From Deinococcus sp. (GTDB taxonomy: Bacteria > Deinococcota > Deinococci > Deinococcales > Thermaceae): a DNA stretch of 10,750 nucleotides. The DNA is taken from positions 1 through 10,750 of the forward strand of contig JAMCQK010000025.1 of NCBI GenBank assembly GCA_023382135.1. Direction: 5' to 3'. The position numbers and the translations under genes were made by a program. The notes under the pieces were generated by a model, which searched no databases, had not been told where the DNA came from, and worked only from the letters and a program-made list of their open reading frames with translations. Shown piece by piece: positions 1-6,962 of the stretch (its first letter is position 1; each line of letters starts with the position of its first letter).

Positions 1-1
1 A

Positions 2-289
2 GGATGGACCGAGTTGCTGGCCTCGAGGACTCTTTTGGAAACCCCCGAAGTACAGGCGGTGGAGGTCTTCGTCCTGCCGCTGGGAAGCCGGCCCGTGCTG
101 GCCTATGAGTTCAACCGGAAAAACCGCAATAGCAAAGCCATGCAGTCGTTACTGGACAAGCGTTACCAGGAAGCCGTTTCCGCTTGGCAAGCGCATCAAT
201 CGAAAATGTTCGAAGCCCGCCCAGGCAATTACTGCCGCGACTGCGGGTTCGGGGATATCTGCCGGGTGAAGGAGTCGGAAGCGGTATGA
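2..289 (+). CDS. AddB-like PD-(D/E)XK nuclease subunit, C-terminal part (5' end outside window)
   Basis: The reading frame is open from the left edge and ends at TGA 287-289, so about 95 residues of the C-terminus are visible and the start lies outside the window. The segment has the pattern CxxC-x5-C near its end (YCRDCGFGDIC). In AddB and Cas4/RecB-type nucleases, three clustered C-terminal cysteines join one upstream cysteine to hold a 4Fe-4S cluster that staples the nuclease domain. The nuclease catalytic residues themselves would be upstream and are not seen. Its stop codon overlaps the start of the AddA-like helicase (ATGA), which implies translational coupling and a two-subunit helicase-nuclease for double-strand-break end processing. 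The alternative is another RecB-family exonuclease. The family call is fairly sure; the AddB role rests on the neighbour. Confidence 0.72.
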   Translation, partial: GWTELLASRTLLETPEVQAVEVFVLPLGSRPVLAYEFNRKNRNSKAMQSLLDKRYQEAVSAWQAHQSKMFEARPGNYCRDCGFGDICRVKESEAV

Positions 290-3000
290 AGGTCCGTGTC
301 GCCTCGGCGGGAACAGGGAAGACTACCGCGCTGGTTTTCCGCTATTTAGAGTTGTTGGCCGAGTACCCACCCCACCGGATTGCCGCGGTCACTTTTACGC
401 GGGCCGCCGCCGCGCAACTGCGCACCCGCATCCACGGAGCGCTCTTAGAAGTCGCCCGAAGTGGAAGCTACAAAGGAAGAAGTGTCGGTGAGAAGGTTCA
501 AAAACAAGCACTGCATTACGCCGAACTGGTTCTGGGAGCGCCTATTCATACTATTCACGGGTTTTTTGCCGAAACGCTCCGGCTGGTAGCTCCACTGGTT
601 GGCCTGGACCCGGAGTTTGTGTTTCTCGACGCCACCGAGGCCGAAATTATCTTTCGCGAGGAAGCGGCGGCGTATCTTTACTTGCAAGAAAAAGGTGATG
701 AGCTCGAAGAATTGTTGCTGGCACGTTATCGCAAGCGGCCACTGGCAGAGGAACTGCGGCCAATTGGCGCCCGCGCTATCGAGCTTGAAGCTAGCTACCG
801 AGCCGTCGAAGACCGCTACTGGTCGCGACTGGGCGGCAAGCTGCTGGGGCCGGCGGACGTGGAGCTAAAAGCCATTCAACTGTTCAGCGGGCCGCCGGCC
901 GGCGCGATGGAACGGATTTTGTCTCGCTACTCTTACGTTTTCGTCGACGAGTACCAGGACACCAACCCGTTGCAAGTCCGGGCCTTTACCGCGCTGGAAG
1001 CAAACGGTGTCCCGGTGGAAGTTGTGGGTGACCCCAAACAGTCCATCTACGCCTTTCGCAATGCCGATGTAGAGGGGTTTCGGAAGGCGCTGGCGGAAGG
1101 CGAGCCGCTTACCAGGCTGGACATTTCGTACCGGCACGCGCCGGGCATCGTGCGTTTCCTCAACCGGCTGACCCGGGAGCTTGCGCTGGGGGAACTTGGG
1201 TTCAAGGGACAGGAAGCTTTTGACGTTTCGCCGAACGACACCTCGGCTGCTGGCGAAGTTGAACTGTTCTGGGTTACCGGGCCGCAGGGTGTGGGTGAGC
1301 TAAGAGTCCAGGAAGCCCATCTGCTGGCCAAGAGGCTTCGCGAGCTGCGCTCGCGCTTTAGCTGGCGAGAGATGGCAGTGCTGGTGCGTTCGCGGGGGAG
1401 CGTGCCCGGCCTCGAGGCCGCCTTCTCCCAGTGGGGCATACCGTATGTCACCTCGCAGGCCAGGGGGTTTTACAACCTGCCCGAAGTGCGCGACCTGTAC
1501 CACGCGCTCCGCTCTGGGTTCGACGCCGGCGATAGGCTCTCGCTGGCGGCTTTTTTGCGCGGGCCGTTTATCGGTCTCTCACTCAGAGAACTCGACCAGG
1601 TTTTCAAAGCCGAAAACCCGCTTGAGCAGCTTGAACACTTTCCGCTCGCGCTCGAGCGTCTCAGGCAGGTTCAAGACTGGGTGGGCCGCGAACCACCCTT
1701 TGCCGCCCTGACCCGGCTGGTGCGTGAACCGTTTCTGGGCGGCGCAAGCTACTTTGAGCGTTTGAACTCCGCCGCCCGCGCTAACGTGGACGCATTGCTC
1801 CTCAAGATGGCCAGTTACCAGCCGGAGCGTATCGAGATGCTTCTGGCCGAGCTGGAGAACCTGCAGAGCTCGGATGAAGAGGGCGAAGTACCGGAGGGCG
1901 GAGAAGATGTGGTCCGCATTCTGACCGTACACGGCGCAAAGGGTCTGGAGTGGCCGCTGGTGGCGGTTTTCGACTTATCGAGAGGTGAACGCAATGACAC
2001 CGACAAACTGCACGTGCACGGCGGTGAATTTGGCCAGGCGACCTATGCGCTCGCCGGCGACCCTGAGTTCGGCGAGCACAAAAATAAGTGGAAGGAAAAA
2101 ATAGACCAGGAGCGGTACCGCCTCCTGTACGTGGCGGCCTCGAGGCCTTCGCGCCACCTGCTCCTCACCGGCAGCGTACAGCGGCAAGCCGAAGAAGCCC
2201 GTTTCTGGCGCGAGTCGTGGGCCAGGGTTTTGTGGGAAAGGCTCGACGTGAACGACTGGCCTGAACTCAAGGTGCAGGTGGTGCCTGCCGAGAAAGTCAA
2301 GAAGCCCACTGGAAAACCAACGATAGCGGAGAAGGTCCCAGCGCCAGACGGGCGCCTCTTGCTGCCGGTTCCCGAAAGGCCCAGGCCGCCGGTTTACTCG
2401 CCTTCGGCTGTGCGTGCGGAGAAAAGCCTCGAATCCCTGGAAGAAGACGAAGCCATGATAGAAGAGGTTCCCCGCGAGGCGATTAGCGGGTTTGCCCGCA
2501 CGGTGGGCATCCTTAGCCACTACGCCATCAGCCAGAACTGGCAGCTGGACAACCACATCCAGTTGGCGATTCTCAAAGCGCAGCGGGAAATGGCCAGGTA
2601 TTCGCAAGAAGAGCAGTCCAAAATACTGGCCGAAGTACAAGCCATGACCGCAAACTTCTGGCGGATGGAAGCAGGCCGAGTGGGCAGCCGCCAGCAAGAT
2701 TATGCCGAGCTTCCGCTGATGCTGCCGCTGGGCCCTACCGTGTGGGAGGGTGTGATTGACCGGCTTTACCGCCTGGACGGCGATTGGTATCTTGACGACT
2801 ACAAAACCGACCAGCAGGCGGCGCCCGAAAAGTATCACTTTCAGCTGGGTGTCTACCTCGAGGCTGTCCGGCGCGCGTGGAAGATCGAGCCAAGGGTCCG
2901 GCTGGTCTATCTGAGACTTGGCCAGGTGTACGAGCTGAGGAAGGAAGACCTCGAGGCCGCGGTTCAGGCGGTTATCGGACAAGGCTTGGCTGAAGGCTGA
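286..3000 (+). CDS. AddA-like UvrD/REP-family helicase with C-terminal PD-(D/E)XK nuclease domain
   Basis: This 904-residue protein has a complete SF1A helicase motif set. Walker A is ASAGTGKTT (6-14), motif Ia VTFTRAAAAQLR (35-46), motif II VDEYQDT with D221-E222, and motif III VVGDPKQSIYAFRNAD (246-261). Motif V is around LTVHGAKGLEW (546-556) and motif VI is LYVAASRP with R620. The C-terminus carries a RecB-type nuclease: H745, D825 (GVID), D838 and K840 (DYKT), and the QxxxY motif Q853-Y857. All catalytic residues expected of an active AddA nuclease are present. I chose ATG 286 because it gives the 4-base ATGA overlap with the upstream gene and places Walker A at the N-terminus, as in the family; an in-frame ATG at 184 would add unrelated residues. 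It is shorter than Bacillus AddA (about 1230 residues). The likely role is ATP-driven unwinding and resection of broken DNA ends for RecA loading. Alternatives are another RecB/AdnA-like helicase-nuclease. Confidence 0.9.
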   Translation: MKVRVASAGTGKTTALVFRYLELLAEYPPHRIAAVTFTRAAAAQLRTRIHGALLEVARSGSYKGRSVGEKVQKQALHYAELVLGAPIHTIHGFFAETLRLVAPLVGLDPEFVFLDATEAEIIFREEAAAYLYLQEKGDELEELLLARYRKRPLAEELRPIGARAIELEASYRAVEDRYWSRLGGKLLGPADVELKAIQLFSGPPAGAMERILSRYSYVFVDEYQDTNPLQVRAFTALEANGVPVEVVGDPKQSIYAFRNADVEGFRKALAEGEPLTRLDISYRHAPGIVRFLNRLTRELALGELGFKGQEAFDVSPNDTSAAGEVELFWVTGPQGVGELRVQEAHLLAKRLRELRSRFSWREMAVLVRSRGSVPGLEAAFSQWGIPYVTSQARGFYNLPEVRDLYHALRSGFDAGDRLSLAAFLRGPFIGLSLRELDQVFKAENPLEQLEHFPLALERLRQVQDWVGREPPFAALTRLVREPFLGGASYFERLNSAARANVDALLLKMASYQPERIEMLLAELENLQSSDEEGEVPEGGEDVVRILTVHGAKGLEWPLVAVFDLSRGERNDTDKLHVHGGEFGQATYALAGDPEFGEHKNKWKEKIDQERYRLLYVAASRPSRHLLLTGSVQRQAEEARFWRESWARVLWERLDVNDWPELKVQVVPAEKVKKPTGKPTIAEKVPAPDGRLLLPVPERPRPPVYSPSAVRAEKSLESLEEDEAMIEEVPREAISGFARTVGILSHYAISQNWQLDNHIQLAILKAQREMARYSQEEQSKILAEVQAMTANFWRMEAGRVGSRQQDYAELPLMLPLGPTVWEGVIDRLYRLDGDWYLDDYKTDQQAAPEKYHFQLGVYLEAVRRAWKIEPRVRLVYLRLGQVYELRKEDLEAAVQAVIGQGLAEG

Positions 3001-3048
3001 ATCTCTGTTTGCTGCTGCGGCATTAAGTATCTACAGCCTAAGTTTGTC

Positions 3049-3065
3049 AAAAGGCTTGAAAAGCC
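3049..3065 (-). terminator. Candidate rho-independent terminator for the OsmC transcript
   Basis: Read on the minus strand, GGCTT-TTC-AAGCC forms a 5-bp stem with a 3-base loop followed directly by TTTT. It lies about 60 bases downstream of the OsmC stop codon, in the convergent spacer shared with the helicase gene. The stem is short, so this is a plausible but weak terminator. Read on the plus strand it has no T-run. Confidence 0.4.
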
Positions 3066-3126
3066 GCGCTGTGTTCCTTGCTCCCTCTGGTCGGGACCAT
3101 GGAGATACTTAGAACGGACGTTCGGC

Positions 3127-3552
3127 TCAGGGTGCCGCCTTTTCTTCCCACGGCTCCACCACCGCGCGCGATTCAATCTCCGCGTTCAAGTTGGCCGAAA
3201 CCGAGCAGTACTTGGTGTGAGAAAGCTCTACCGCGCGTTCCAGGGCCTCCTGGCTTACGTTTGGGCCCGACCCGTAGTGCGTGACCACAATCCTGGTGTA
3301 GCGCTTGGGGTGCTCGTTGGCGCGTTCACCCACGACTTCAACCCGGTAGCGGCTCATAAGCTGGCGCTTCTTGTTCATAATGTCCACCACGTCGTAGGCG
3401 GTGCAGCCCGCCAGCGCGGAGAGCAGCAGCTCCATGGGTCTCATGCCGGCGGCGGGGGTATCGCCATCAATCAGCACTTTGTCGCCCTGCTCGTTGATGC
3501 CTAGAAACCGGTGCCCAGCGAGTTGGTGAACAACCACTTTCTTCGTTGCCAT
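3127..3552 (-). CDS. OsmC/Ohr-family peroxiredoxin-like protein
   Basis: At 141 residues this is the usual length for the OsmC family, small dimeric cytoplasmic proteins that reduce organic or inorganic hydroperoxides using two cysteines. The two expected cysteines are present: C50 in the LLSALAGCTAYD helix signature and C116 in TKYCSVSANLNAE. The motif GMRPMELLLSALAGC (36-50) is strongly diagnostic. The spacing and the SVSANLNA end fit the OsmC/YhfA-like branch better than Ohr, but the substrate cannot be read from sequence. The gene lies 55 bases downstream of the sugar aminotransferase on the same strand and could be read through from it. A TATTCT box only 5 bases before the ATG, with no good ribosome binding site, suggests its own leaderless transcript. 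It converges with the helicase gene. Confidence 0.88.
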   Translation of the reverse strand: MATKKVVVHQLAGHRFLGINEQGDKVLIDGDTPAAGMRPMELLLSALAGCTAYDVVDIMNKKRQLMSRYRVEVVGERANEHPKRYTRIVVTHYGSGPNVSQEALERAVELSHTKYCSVSANLNAEIESRAVVEPWEEKAAP

Positions 3553-3557
3553 ACTTC

Positions 3558-3563
3558 AGAATA
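3558..3563 (-). promoter_or_regulatory. Candidate -10 box of a leaderless OsmC promoter
   Basis: On the minus strand TATTCT (5 of 6 to TATAAT) ends 5 bases before the ATG at 3552, so initiation about 7 bases downstream would fall on or beside the start codon. No convincing -35 hexamer is seen at the usual spacing. The arrangement resembles the leaderless promoters common in Deinococcus and relatives. Weak on its own. Confidence 0.35.
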
Positions 3564-3607
3564 CCCTTTGCGAACTTCCCGTAAGTGTGCGGGCTAACGG
3601 TTCGGCC

Positions 3608-4744
3608 CTAGCCAAAGAATGATCTCACTGCTGAGCCGATGTACTCGGCCTGTTCGTCGGTCAGGAAAGGGTGCATGGGAAGCGAGAGCACTTCGCGGGC
3701 GGCTTTTTCGGCATGGGGAAACTGGCCTGGTGAGCCCAGATGCGTGTAGGCCGGCTGCAGATGGACGGGAAGCGGATAGTGAATGCTGCTGCCCACCCCT
3801 TTGTGTTTTAAGTGGGCGATGAGCCGGTCGCGTTCGGGGGTGCGGATGGTGTACTGGTGGAAGGTGTGGAGCGAGTAGCTGGCGACCACCGGGGTGAACA
3901 CCAGCTCACTCAGGCTCTCTGTGTACGCCTTGGCAATCCGCCGCCGTTTGGCGTTCCAGCTTTCCAGCTGCGGCAGCTTGGCCCGCAAGATAGCGGCTTG
4001 CAGGGCGTCCAGGCGCGAGGTGTATCCGGCGGCGAGCTCGTGATGATAACGGGTTTTAGCGCCGTGGACTGCAAGCATCCGGGCTTTTTCGGCCAGGCTG
4101 TCGTCGTTGGTGGCGACCAACCCTCCGTCGCCGTAGGCAGCCAGGTTTTTGGTCGGATAAAAGCTGAAAGCGGCGGCATGGCCAAGTGTTCCAACAGCAA
4201 CACCCGGATCCGCCTGTAGCTGATTTGGCCGCGGCGAGCCGGGGTAGCAGTATCGAGCCCCGATGGCCTGGGCTGCGTCTTCCACAACTTTGAGATTGTG
4301 CTTGGCGGCAAACGAGGAAATTTCGCTCATCGGCGCCGGCTGGCCGTAGAGGTGTACCGGCAGAACGGCCCTGGTTTTTGGAGAGACGGCGCCCTCGAGG
4401 CCTGCCGGGTCCAAATTGAAGGTCTCTTGGTCAATGTCCGCCAGAACCGGCTTCGCCCCCGCGTGCAGGATGGCCTCGATAGTGGCGATAAAGGTAAACG
4501 CCGGAGCAATCACCTCATCTCCCGGCCCAACACCCAGCGCCCTGAGCGCAATAAAGAGCGCGTCGGTGCCGGAGCCCACGCTTACCGTGTGCTTCACGCC
4601 CAGGTAGGCTTTGAGTTCGCTCTCGAACATCTCCACTTCCGGTCCGCCTACGAAAACCCCGGACTCCAACACGCGCCGGATAGCGGCGTCTACCTCGGTT
4701 TTGAGCGCGTTGTATTCAGCCTTCAAGTCTAGGACCGAAATCAT
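3608..4744 (-). CDS. DegT/DnrJ/EryC1/StrS-family PLP-dependent sugar aminotransferase
   Basis: This 378-residue protein is a fold-type I aminotransferase that would transfer an amino group, usually from glutamate, to a keto-sugar nucleotide for surface polysaccharide or glycan synthesis. Diagnostic features are the N-terminal LKAEYNALK and GVFVGGPEVEMFE (29-41), the cofactor-binding GSGTDALFIAL (58-68), and PAFTFIATIEAI (81-92). EDAAQAIGA (155-163) holds D156 and Q159, and the PLP lysine K199 lies in SFYPTKNLAAYGDGG. Compared with typical members there is an insertion of roughly 15 residues between GARY and GTLGHAAAFSF (about 166-185). It is an orphan: no dehydratase, epimerase or glycosyltransferase neighbours are visible, so the exact sugar is unknown. 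It is divergent from the amidase gene, and a strong hairpin lies 24 bases upstream of its ATG. The family call is secure. Confidence 0.9.
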   Translation of the reverse strand: MISVLDLKAEYNALKTEVDAAIRRVLESGVFVGGPEVEMFESELKAYLGVKHTVSVGSGTDALFIALRALGVGPGDEVIAPAFTFIATIEAILHAGAKPVLADIDQETFNLDPAGLEGAVSPKTRAVLPVHLYGQPAPMSEISSFAAKHNLKVVEDAAQAIGARYCYPGSPRPNQLQADPGVAVGTLGHAAAFSFYPTKNLAAYGDGGLVATNDDSLAEKARMLAVHGAKTRYHHELAAGYTSRLDALQAAILRAKLPQLESWNAKRRRIAKAYTESLSELVFTPVVASYSLHTFHQYTIRTPERDRLIAHLKHKGVGSSIHYPLPVHLQPAYTHLGSPGQFPHAEKAAREVLSLPMHPFLTDEQAEYIGSAVRSFFG

Positions 4745-4767
4745 ACCAACCCACCGAATCTTACTGG

Positions 4768-4801
4768 AAAAAAGGCGGCCAACCAGGGCCCGTCTTTTTT
4801 T
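4768..4801. terminator. Bidirectional terminator-like hairpin in the divergent spacer
   Basis: A6-GGC-GGCC (4768-4780) pairs with GGCC-(bulged C)-GTC-T6 (4787-4800) around the 6-base loop AACCAG. This gives 13 pairs including one G.T. A tracts on one side and T tracts on the other give a T-run after the stem on both strands, the form of a bidirectional intrinsic terminator. It lies upstream of both divergent genes rather than after a gene. It could therefore block stray antisense transcription or act as a leader attenuator of the aminotransferase. Confidence 0.55.
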
Positions 4802-4848
4802 GAGAGAATTGTTAAAGCCAGCCAGCGGTTTCTTGTGTCAAATAACGC

Positions 4849-4876
4849 TTAGACCCGTCCTGCCAACACCTATAAT
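4849..4876 (+). promoter_or_regulatory. Sigma-70-type promoter of the amidase gene, with near-leaderless start
   Basis: A perfect TATAAT lies at 4871-4876, preceded with a 16-base spacer by TTAGAC (4849-4854), a partial -35. Only 9 bases separate the -10 box from the ATG at 4886. A start 6-8 bases downstream of the box would leave a leader of about 1-3 bases. No ribosome binding site fits in that space, so translation would be leaderless. Confidence 0.68.
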
Positions 4877-4885
4877 GGCTGGCGG

Positions 4886-5992
4886 ATGCGAATTTTTGCC
4901 TTTCTTGTGCTATTGCTGTCGCCAGCGTGGGCCCTCCCGCGTCTGGGCCTGCACGAGGGTTTTACCCGGCTGGTTTTCGACCTGCCGGAGAACGCTACCT
5001 ACGCTGTGGCCTTGGACAAGCAGACGGTGGTCCTCACTTTTCGTGGGGTCAGCGAAAAACCAGACGACGTCTCTGTGGGCTCCCCGGAAGTGGCCTCGTA
5101 CCAGGTGGTGCCCGGGCAAGACGCCCTGGTGGTCTACGTGCGGCTCAAGCCGGGCGCCGAACCCAGGTGGCAGCTTTACGACGATGCCCAGGGCCGTAGG
5201 CTGGTACTGGACGTTTTTAGCCCTCCCAGCCCGAAGCCGGCTTCAACGCCCCCGCCAAAACCTGGTGGCAATGTAGACTCGCCCGCACCCAAGCCACAAC
5301 CAAAAGTGGTGGTAATCGACCCCGGCCACGGCGGATTCGACCCCGGCATGGTGGGGGTGGTGGTGGAGAAGCAGATCACCCTGGCCGTGGCGCTCAGGCT
5401 GCGAGAAATACTTCAGGCAAGAGGCATTCAGGTAATCATGACGCGCGAGCAGGACGAACACCTTTCGCGTGACAAAGCAACCGATCTTTCAATGCGGGCC
5501 GACATGGCGAACAGCAAGAGAAATTTGTTCGTCTCCATTCATGTAAATGCCAACGGAAAGGGAACCGCGCAAGGGGTTGAGACCTACGTGTTCGGCAAGA
5601 CCGTTGATAACAGCTTATTGGACAAGGTTATCCAGGAAAACGGTGGCGGCGAGATCGGTAAGCGGCTTACCCGGCAAGCCGAGAGTCTGGCAGAAAGCCT
5701 GGTCAGCGACATTTTTGCCCAGTTCAACCTTAAGTACTCCAAACAACTGGCCACTTTTGTGCAGCAGTCGTTGGTGCGGGCCACTGGAGCTCTGGACCGG
5801 GGCGTTTATTCCGCCTCACTGCACGTGCTGCGCAACGCCCGCATCCCCGCGATTCTGGTCGAGATTGGATTTGGCGACCACAAGATTGAAGGCGCCAAGT
5901 TGGCCGATCCCAAATACCAGGACCGCGTCGCCACCGCGCTGGCGGATGCGATCGAAAAGTTTTTGTCCAACGGGAAAACAGCCTCGAAATAG
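4886..5992 (+). CDS. Secreted N-acetylmuramoyl-L-alanine amidase (Amidase_3, AmiC-like)
   Basis: This 368-residue enzyme would cut the bond between N-acetylmuramic acid and L-alanine in peptidoglycan outside the cytoplasmic membrane, for daughter-cell separation or wall turnover. Residues 1-16 form a signal peptide (RIFAFLVLLLSPAWA with an AxA-like cleavage site). Residues about 18-112 form a beta-rich AMIN-like targeting domain. Residues 113-139 are a proline-rich linker (PPSPKPASTPPPKPGG). The catalytic Amidase_3 domain follows: zinc ligand H148 in VIDPGHGGFDPG, E161 in VVEKQITL, H219 in FVSIHVNA, and the catalytic glutamate E326 in ILVEIGFG. All are intact. The segment around 230-300 is the insertion typical of AmiC-type enzymes, which often carries an autoinhibitory helix. 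Its last 177 bases are overlapped in antisense by the methyltransferase reading frame. Confidence 0.93.
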   Translation: MRIFAFLVLLLSPAWALPRLGLHEGFTRLVFDLPENATYAVALDKQTVVLTFRGVSEKPDDVSVGSPEVASYQVVPGQDALVVYVRLKPGAEPRWQLYDDAQGRRLVLDVFSPPSPKPASTPPPKPGGNVDSPAPKPQPKVVVIDPGHGGFDPGMVGVVVEKQITLAVALRLREILQARGIQVIMTREQDEHLSRDKATDLSMRADMANSKRNLFVSIHVNANGKGTAQGVETYVFGKTVDNSLLDKVIQENGGGEIGKRLTRQAESLAESLVSDIFAQFNLKYSKQLATFVQQSLVRATGALDRGVYSASLHVLRNARIPAILVEIGFGDHKIEGAKLADPKYQDRVATALADAIEKFLSNGKTASK

Positions 5993-6962
5993 CCTTGGCT
6001 GCGAATGTGGGTGTCGAACAGGGTTGCTCGACAGATGTCTGTTGCTTGAGATCGGAAGAGAGTCTTCCTGAAACACCACGGTTTTTAAGTACAACGACTC
6101 CGGCACGTGCAGGCTCCAAGGGTGGTCCGGAGGCTGGTAGGTGATGGTGTGGACTCGCAGCCTGCGGCCTTGGTCGGCGGCGGCCCTCCTCGCCACTTCG
6201 AGTAGCTGGTCTACGCCCAGGTGGTAGGAGCAACTGGAAAGCCACAGCCATCCCTGCTTCTCCAAGAGCGAGAGCGAAGGCCTGAGCAGATCCACCAGAT
6301 GCCTTTTGACCCAGGGGAGTTCATCCTGTCTTTTGGCCAGGGCAGGCGGGTCGAGCAAGATGTGGTTAAAAGGCTTTTTGCGGCTGGTAAGTTCTTCCAG
6401 GATTGGTAGGGCTTCACCCCCGCGAACATCAATGTCGAGCCCGAGCGGCCTCGAGGCCCGCTCCAGCACAGCCAGCGCGGCTAAGTCCTTGTCCACCGCC
6501 AGCACGCTGGCCCCTTTTCTGGCCGCCCGGAGCGAAAATGCGCCAACGTAGCTGAATACGTCCAGCACACGGTCTCCCGGCTTAACCATGTTTTCAAACA
6601 GCCTGCGGTTCTCTCGTTGGTCCAGGTAAAAACCGGTCTTCTGCGCCAGCGCCAGCGGGACAGGGAAAACCAGGCCGTCCTCCTCCACCTTGAGCACCTC
6701 CGGAACAGCGCCGTGTAGAACACCGGTTCTCTTGTCCAGCCCTTCAGCGCTCCGCGCCTCCATGTCGGAGCGTTCGTAGACACCGGCGGGCTTGGTTATT
6801 TCAATCAGCGCGGGGAGCCACAGTCCGCGCATCTCTTCCGCCCCCCGGTTACGAACCTGCACCACCAAGACCTCGCCGAACCGGTCCACCACCAGACCGG
6901 GAAGACCGTCTGCTTCCGCGTGGATAAGCCGGTAAAAAGCTCCCATCCCCAGGCGCTTTTCA
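5816..6962 (-). CDS. Class I SAM-dependent rRNA methyltransferase (RlmI/RlmO-like), catalytic part after a frameshift
   Basis: This frame carries the catalytic part of a 23S rRNA cytosine-5 methyltransferase of the RlmI/RlmO type. In order it shows the RlmI-like FYRLIHAEADGLPGLVVDRFG segment, the QKTGFYLDQRENR motif, SAM motif I VLDVFSYVGAFS, the acidic SAM-contact motif AVDKD, the catalytic LLDPPA, and LSSCSYHL with the presumed catalytic cysteine. The family normally ends shortly after VPESLYLKTVVFQ. Here no stop follows, and the frame runs on 83 residues (5819-6067) into the antisense of the amidase gene. The N-terminal PUA domain is in another frame at 6960-7238. Skipping base 6962 joins them smoothly as ...RLAT-EKRLG. 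A reading of 6963-7093 in this frame is open but meaningless. It may be a decaying gene, a sequencing error, or a true frameshift. Confidence 0.8.

Noticed and set aside
184..285. Upstream in-frame start for the AddA-like protein
   Set aside because: It would add 34 residues overlapping the upstream gene in another frame, with no family support. ATG 286 gives the usual ATGA coupling and the N-terminal Walker A.
1975..2982. 335-codon minus-strand open frame
   Set aside because: It lies wholly inside the helicase-nuclease gene, whose motifs are intact. It has no recognisable domain and is a GC-driven antisense shadow.
4611..5276. 221-codon plus-strand frame across the divergent spacer
   Set aside because: It starts in aminotransferase antisense and ends out of frame inside the amidase; no protein-like features.
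5349..5366. G-rich run in the amidase gene that might form a G-quadruplex
   Set aside because: It is explained by glycine and valine codons; the G tracts are mostly of two bases and nothing else supports a structure.
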